Assembly: GCF_004193175.1 (NCBI RefSeq)
Contig: NZ_SAUH01000001.1
Coordinates: forward strand, 744,001 to 808,000
DNA: 64,000 nucleotides
Origin: Streptomyces sp. RFCAC02
Lineage (GTDB): Bacteria; Actinomycetota; Actinomycetes; Streptomycetales; Streptomycetaceae
Direction: 5' to 3'
The notes beneath the pieces were generated by a model. It was not told the origin of the DNA. It ran no database searches and saw nothing but the letters and a program-made list of their open reading frames with translations. A program made the position numbers and the translations under genes. Below, one piece after another: positions 60,242 through 64,000 of this stretch; position 1 is the stretch's first letter; every line of letters starts with the position of its first letter.

Positions 60242-61852
60242 TCAGGCCCCCGCGCTCCCGCCCGGCGGGACCCGCGTGCCGGCCACCTCATGCCCGGCCC
60301 CGCCCTCCCCGCCGCGCACGGGACCGCGCGGCAGCCGGCGGGCCGCGACCGCGCCGAGGACGAGCAGCGCGGCACTGACCAGCAGCGTCACCGTCATGGC
60401 GTGCACATACGCGTCCCGCGCCGTCCGCCGCAGCGCCTCCCCGGCGCCGCCCCCGACACGCTCGGCCACGGTGTACGCCTCCCCCAGCGAGTGGCCGGCC
60501 GCCGCGCGGTCCTCGGGCGGCACCCCCGTGAACCGGTGGACGCCCGGCGCGTAGAGCGCGTTCATGACGCTGCCGAGCACCGCCGTCCCGAGCCCCGCGC
60601 CGAACTGGTACGCCGTCTCCCCCATCGCGGCCGCCCCGCCGGCCCGCCCCTCGGGGACATCGCTCAGCATCGACTCGTACGACGCGAACAGCACCGTCTC
60701 CAGGCCGAACCCCAGCGCGACGAACCCGGCCGCCATCAGCACCGGCCTGTCGTGGCCGTGCAGCCCCGTCAGCGCGAGGACGGCGGCCGCCGTGAGCACG
60801 AACCCGGCCGTCACCATGCGGCGCGGCCCGAGCCGGGCCAGCACGCGTGCCCCGGCCAGTCCCGCCGCGACGGCGGCCGCGCTCAGCGGCAGCAGCCGCA
60901 GCCCCGTCTCCAGCGGGCTCAGGTCGAGGACGAGCTGCAGGTACTGGGCGGCGACCAGCGCGAGGCCCACGAGCGCGAGCACCGTCAGCACGATGCAGGC
61001 CAGCGCGGTGCCGAACGCGGGCCGCAGGCACGCCGTCAGATCGATCAGCGGCTCCGCCAGCCGGCACTGCCGCCGGGCGAAGAGCCACAGCAGCAGCACG
61101 CCGCCCCCGGCCGCGAGCACGGTCCCGGGCGTCATGAGGTGCCCGCCGCCCACCCGTTTCACGGCGAGGATCACCCCGAACAGGCCGGCCGCCGCGAGGA
61201 CCGCGCCGCCCACGTCCCACGGCCCCGAACCGTCCCCCCTGGACTCGGGCAGCAGCAGCCGCCCGGCGGGCAGGCACACGGCCATCAGCGGCAGGTTGGC
61301 GAGGAAGACCGACCCCCACCAGAAGTGTTCGAGCAGGAGCCCGCCGGCCAGCGGGCCGATCGCCGCGCCGACGGCGGCGACGGCGCTCCACACCCCGATC
61401 GCGACCGCCCGCTCCCTGCGGTCGGGGAACACGTGCCGCAGCAGGGAGAGCGTGGCCGGCATGATCATGGCGCCGGCGGCGCCCAGGGCCGCGCGGGCGC
61501 CGATGAGGACCGCCGGCCCCGGCGCGTACGCGGCGACGGCCGAGGCGAGCGCGAAGCAGCCGTACCCGATCAGCAGGACGCGCCGGCGCCCGGCCCGGTC
61601 GCCGAGCGTGCCGAACAGGACGAGCAGCGAGGCACAGACCAGCGGGTACGCGTCGACGATCCACAGCAGTTCGGCGGCGCCGGGACGCAGGTCCTCGCTG
61701 ACCGCGGGGACGGCGACATGGAGCACGGTCGCGTCGATCGCGACCACCAGCAGGCTCACGCAGAGCACGACGAGGACGACCCAGCGGTTGCGTGGTCCGG
61801 CGGGAGCGGGGGTTCCGGCGGTCGGGGTGCCGGGCGGGACGGCCCCGGGCAT
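60242..61852 (-). CDS. MFS multidrug exporter, DHA2 (14-TM) family, SmvA/LfrA-like
   Basis: 536 aa from an ATG with AGGAGG upstream. Fourteen hydrophobic segments; first WVVLVVLCVSLLVVAIDATVLHVAVP (motif D1), GTLGDRAGRRRVLLIGYG (motif A), GARAALGAAGAMIMPATLSLLRHVF (motif B) and GPLAGGLLLEHFWWGSVFLANLP (motif C). This fits quaternary-ammonium or quinolone exporters such as SmvA and LfrA. No TetR regulator is adjacent; a small palindrome lies upstream. Confidence 0.93.
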   Translation of the reverse strand: MPGAVPPGTPTAGTPAPAGPRNRWVVLVVLCVSLLVVAIDATVLHVAVPAVSEDLRPGAAELLWIVDAYPLVCASLLVLFGTLGDRAGRRRVLLIGYGCFALASAVAAYAPGPAVLIGARAALGAAGAMIMPATLSLLRHVFPDRRERAVAIGVWSAVAAVGAAIGPLAGGLLLEHFWWGSVFLANLPLMAVCLPAGRLLLPESRGDGSGPWDVGGAVLAAAGLFGVILAVKRVGGGHLMTPGTVLAAGGGVLLLWLFARRQCRLAEPLIDLTACLRPAFGTALACIVLTVLALVGLALVAAQYLQLVLDLSPLETGLRLLPLSAAAVAAGLAGARVLARLGPRRMVTAGFVLTAAAVLALTGLHGHDRPVLMAAGFVALGFGLETVLFASYESMLSDVPEGRAGGAAAMGETAYQFGAGLGTAVLGSVMNALYAPGVHRFTGVPPEDRAAAGHSLGEAYTVAERVGGGAGEALRRTARDAYVHAMTVTLLVSAALLVLGAVAARRLPRGPVRGGEGGAGHEVAGTRVPPGGSAGA

Positions 61853-62295
61853 CGTCGCACCTCCTGCCCGGTCGGGCTGCGCACGGCGGTGGTCCCCCGC
61901 CGCCGCGGGGGACTTCCGGCGGTGCGCTGGCGCCGGACGCGGTGACGGGAGCGGGCGGGGATCTGCCCGGTGGCGGATTCGACCTTCGAACGCCCGGCCG
62001 ATCCTGCGCCGGCGCCCGGACGGACGGCCGCGACCCGCTCACGTTCGAACAGTGGTCTGACAGACTACGGCAGCCCGGCGGCGCCCCCGCGGGGCGGTGT
62101 TCACCTGCCGGCCGCTCCCCGGGAATTCTCCCCGCGGGCGGCCGCGATTCCACCGGACGGCAATTCCGGGACCGCGTACATTCCGTGAAGCACACCCCGA
62201 CCGGGCGAGTGAATTGAACCGCCATACATCACATCGCCATTACGAAGACGGGGCCGCGAGGGAGCCCTGCTATCACGGGCTGTAATCTTGAAAAA
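61853..62295. other. 443-bp divergent intergenic region
   Basis: Between the exporter and PAP2 phosphatase genes. GTTCGAAC at 62043-62050 and the 11-bp odd palindrome GTCTGACAGAC at 62055-62065 are possible regulatory sites for the exporter. The part just before 62296 is lower in GC and probably holds the PAP2 promoter. No gene is seen. Confidence 0.4.
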
Positions 62296-63255
62296 GTGCG
62301 TACCGACCGACTCCTCGCCCGCCTCGAACAGGAGCCTCAGCCACCCGACGTGCCGGCTCCTGTGATGAGCCGTGTGCGCGTCGGACTGCTGGGCGCGACC
62401 CTGGCGTTCTACGCGGCCGTCGTGGCGGCGGTCCTGAGCACCTCCTGGCTCGTCCGGCTGGACTGGCAGGTGATGCTGTTCCGGCCGTACAAGCAGTGGC
62501 CGGAGCTGCACGCGTTCCTCGACTACTTCGTCGTCCTCGGGCAGCGCGGCCCGACCGCCGCGCTGGTGGCGGCCTGGCTCGGCTGGCGCTCCTGGCGCCA
62601 GCGCACACCCCGCCCGCTGCTGGTGATGTGCTGCTCCCTGCTCCTGCTGAACCTCACGGTCGGCGCCGCGAAGATCGGGATGGGGCGCGAAGGCCCGCAC
62701 TACGCCACCGTCATGGGCTCGAACGAGATGTGGCTCACCGGCGACATATTTCCCTCGGGCCACACCGCGAACGCCGTCGTGACCTGGGGCATCCTCGCCT
62801 ACCTCGCCACCACGCACCGCGCCCGCCGCGCCCTGTCGGTCATCGCGTCCGTGTGCGCCCTGGGCGTGGGCGCCACCACCGTCTACCTCGGCACCCACTG
62901 GGTGAGCGACGTACTGCTCGGCTGGGCCGCGGGGCTGCTGATCCTGCTCGCCCTGCCGTGGTGCGAGCCGCTCATCACCCGCGTGGAGACGGTGCTGCTG
63001 ACGCTGTGGGACCGCGTCCTCGGCGCCCCCGGCAGGCCGCGCCCCGCCGCCGGCCGCACCGGGCCGGTGACCCAGCCGGTACCGGTCCCGCAGGCCGACC
63101 TCGCGCCGCGCCCGGTCACCGCGAGCGCGACCGCGCTCGCGGAGGACGACCCGGTGCCAGCGCGCGCCGCCAAGGTCAGGACGCACGCCCCCGCCGGCCG
63201 TCCGCACCAGCCGGGGCGCCCCGAGCGACCCGTGCGCCCCGTGGGCAGCCGCTGA
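62296..63255 (+). CDS. PAP2-family phosphatase (membrane)
   Basis: 319 aa from a GTG. Five or six membrane segments. The three PAP2 motifs are present: KIGMGREGP (short variant of K-x6-RP), FPSGHTANAV and GTHWVSDVLLG with the catalytic His and Asp. It should dephosphorylate lipid phosphates such as phosphatidic acid or undecaprenyl pyrophosphate on the outer membrane face. The C-terminal 70 residues are Pro/Arg/Ala-rich and disordered. It converges on the I78-type inhibitor gene, 3 bp away. Confidence 0.92.
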   Translation: MRTDRLLARLEQEPQPPDVPAPVMSRVRVGLLGATLAFYAAVVAAVLSTSWLVRLDWQVMLFRPYKQWPELHAFLDYFVVLGQRGPTAALVAAWLGWRSWRQRTPRPLLVMCCSLLLLNLTVGAAKIGMGREGPHYATVMGSNEMWLTGDIFPSGHTANAVVTWGILAYLATTHRARRALSVIASVCALGVGATTVYLGTHWVSDVLLGWAAGLLILLALPWCEPLITRVETVLLTLWDRVLGAPGRPRPAAGRTGPVTQPVPVPQADLAPRPVTASATALAEDDPVPARAAKVRTHAPAGRPHQPGRPERPVRPVGSR

Positions 63256-63258
63256 GCG

Positions 63259-63473
63259 TCAGCCCTGCCAGCAGCGGACCACCTCGCCGTCCCGGACGGC
63301 GAGGTTCAGCCTGCCCGGCATGAACTCCATGGTGACCACCGCGTCGGGCGCGAGGCACCGCACCCGGGACCAGCCGCGCTCGCGGGCGCGCCGTTCGGCG
63401 GTGTCGGCGGGCAGGCCGAGGTAGGAGTCGGGGTCGTCCCGGGGGTCCTGGGAGGCTGCGGGAGAGGTGCCAT
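63259..63473 (-). CDS. Peptidase inhibitor I78-type protein; apparent one-base frameshift
   Basis: Seen in two frames. The ATG at 63471-63473 opens MAPLPQPP; one base added in the C run at 63450-63452 (coding strand CCTCCCAGG) then gives QDPRDDPDSYLGLPADTAE, RRARERGWSRVRCLAPDA, VVTMEFMPGRLNLAVRDG and EVVRCWQG, a complete 71-aa protein. This matches I78-family inhibitors (DSY.GL, RGW..VR, TMEF..GRLN). Without the extra base the frame has no start codon. The pairing with two secreted proteases a few kb away is suggestive only. Confidence 0.75.
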
Positions 63474-63909
63474 GCGGCCACGGTACGGCCGGCGCGGGAC
63501 CACCGTGAAGTCCCGTCCGGGCCGGGGAACTGTCACGCTTCTGTCACAGCGGAGGGCCGCGCCACCCGTTCGGCCGAACGTGAGCATTCTGTGACGACGC
63601 GCCCTTCCCGCATTCCCGCCGGCGCCCGGCGGACGGAATTCCCGGCCGTTTTTCCCGGCCCCCGGGAAGGCTTTTCCCCGCGGAATCGGAACACCGCCGA
63701 TTCACCTGCCAGGTGAACGCCGGTGAACGACCGGACATTGCTCCGGGCCGCTCCCCGGGCGCCCCCGCCGCCTGTCACCCCGGCACGGCGCGCGGGATTG
63801 GCCGCCCGGCGGGCGTGACCCGAACGGCGCCTTGGGCGTTGTGCACGGGGCCACCGCGCCCCCCGCGGCCCGGTGGCCCCGATACAAGAGCCCGAACCGA
63901 GGAGCGACA
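63474..63909. other. 436-bp intergenic region with PHO-box-like repeats
   Basis: Apart from the repeats at 63701-63728 it holds CTGTCAC twice near 63530-63546 and a GC hairpin near 63640-63670. No ORF with a family match is seen. Confidence 0.4.
63701..63728. promoter_or_regulatory. PHO-box-like direct repeats and palindrome
   Basis: On the minus strand GTTCACCGGC is followed by GTTCACCTGG, two tandem copies of the GTTCACC core of the streptomycete PHO box, but spaced 10 bp instead of 11. The left part also forms a 17-bp palindrome TTCACCTG-C-CAGGTGAA (63701-63717). One missing C in the first repeat would restore the 11-bp spacing. Confidence 0.45.
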
Positions 63910-64000
63910 GTGTCCCCTTGCTCGACGTCAGCGACGACGTACGCGCCGAGATCGGCGACGAAGAAGCCGACCGGTTGCTCGCCGGCGAGAACGCCCCGGG
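63910..64000 (+). CDS. Partial unidentified gene at the window end; apparent frameshift near the start
   Basis: A GTG at 63910-63912 with GAGGAG upstream opens the frame, but after the CCCC run (63914-63917) the plausible coding frame is LLDVSDDVRAEIGDEEADRLLAGENAP, which is one base out. Adding one C gives MSPLLDVSDDV and a continuous reading. A TTG at 63918 would also start this frame, with poor spacing. The acidic N-terminus is not enough to name a family; the gene continues beyond the window. Confidence 0.5.
   Translation, partial: MSPCSTSATTYAPRSATKKPTGCSPARTPR

Noticed and set aside
62043..62050. GTTCGAAC as a LexA site upstream of the DHA2 exporter
   Set aside because: It lacks the four-base spacer of the SOS box; only the site at 53424 fits the consensus.
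63176..63481. 101-codon minus-strand ORF over the I78 region
   Set aside because: It reads as Pro/Arg/Gly-rich shadow; the neighbouring frame gives the conserved I78-type sequence.

Overview
The window is a very GC-rich actinobacterial chromosome segment, most likely from Streptomyces or a close relative. The evidence is the strong G/C bias at third codon positions, frequent GTG starts, GTGA/ATGA gene overlaps, and family content typical of streptomycetes: XRE/DUF5753 with DUF397, RsbW-like ATPase, SpoIIE phosphatase, a Spo0M-like protein, a SepF paralogue, DesA/DesB behind an iron box, DnaE2/ImuB, streptogrisin-like proteases, DUF5685. No tRNA, rRNA, CRISPR array, prophage or complete insertion sequence was found. 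The window opens inside a flavoprotein gene and closes inside an unidentified gene.

Layout. 1-5.1 kb: tail of a disulfide-oxidoreductase-like flavoprotein, a DUF397 ORF, a PhyH-type oxygenase, a lipoprotein, an S4 RNA-binding protein, a GNAT protein, and a translationally coupled DUF3105-DUF305 pair. 5.3-10 kb: a Spo0M-like protein with a perfect terminator, then a tightly overlapped sulfotransferase / unknown / GT4 operon and two small proteins. 10-15.8 kb: an ABC permease coupled to a fused S15-hydrolase/ABC-ATPase, a KhtT-like domain and a DHA2 exporter. 15.8-20.3 kb: XRE-DUF397 opposite an anti-sigma-like ATPase, a small mobile-element-like inverted repeat, a PAS-GAF-SpoIIE phosphatase and an O-methyltransferase. 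20.5-29.9 kb: BCCT transporter, SolA-like oxidase, flavin dehydrogenase, the 5-oxoprolinase genes pxpABC, a frameshifted ArsB-like permease and two DUF202 proteins. 30-41.7 kb: haloacetate-dehalogenase-like hydrolase, MaoC protein, HTH/TPR regulator, GH42 and GH13 glycosidases each with a LacI regulator and operator, a repeat-bearing secreted peptide and pirin. 41.7-49 kb: GntR, desB-desA under an iron box, and a TetR-controlled hydrolase-Rrf2-MFS group. 48.8-55.4 kb: dnaE2-imuB behind a LexA-like box, a HAD phosphatase and asd. 55.4-64 kb: DUF5685 protein with a cysteine-rich tail, two S1 proteases, SepF-like protein, DHA2 exporter, PAP2 phosphatase, an I78-type inhibitor and the partial last gene.

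How genes work together. Clear units are: coupled pxpA-B-C (5-oxoproline breakdown); desA-desB (the first two steps of desferrioxamine synthesis, with desC/desD absent here); dnaE2-imuB (SOS mutagenic synthesis); the LacI/GH42 and LacI/GH13 sugar modules; and hydrolase-Rrf2-MFS opposite TetR.

A quality signal runs across the window. At least four genes (28.4, 59.2, 63.45 and 63.9 kb) read correctly only if one base is added inside a C/G run. All four shifts have the same sign, which looks more like homopolymer under-calling in the assembly than four real mutations.
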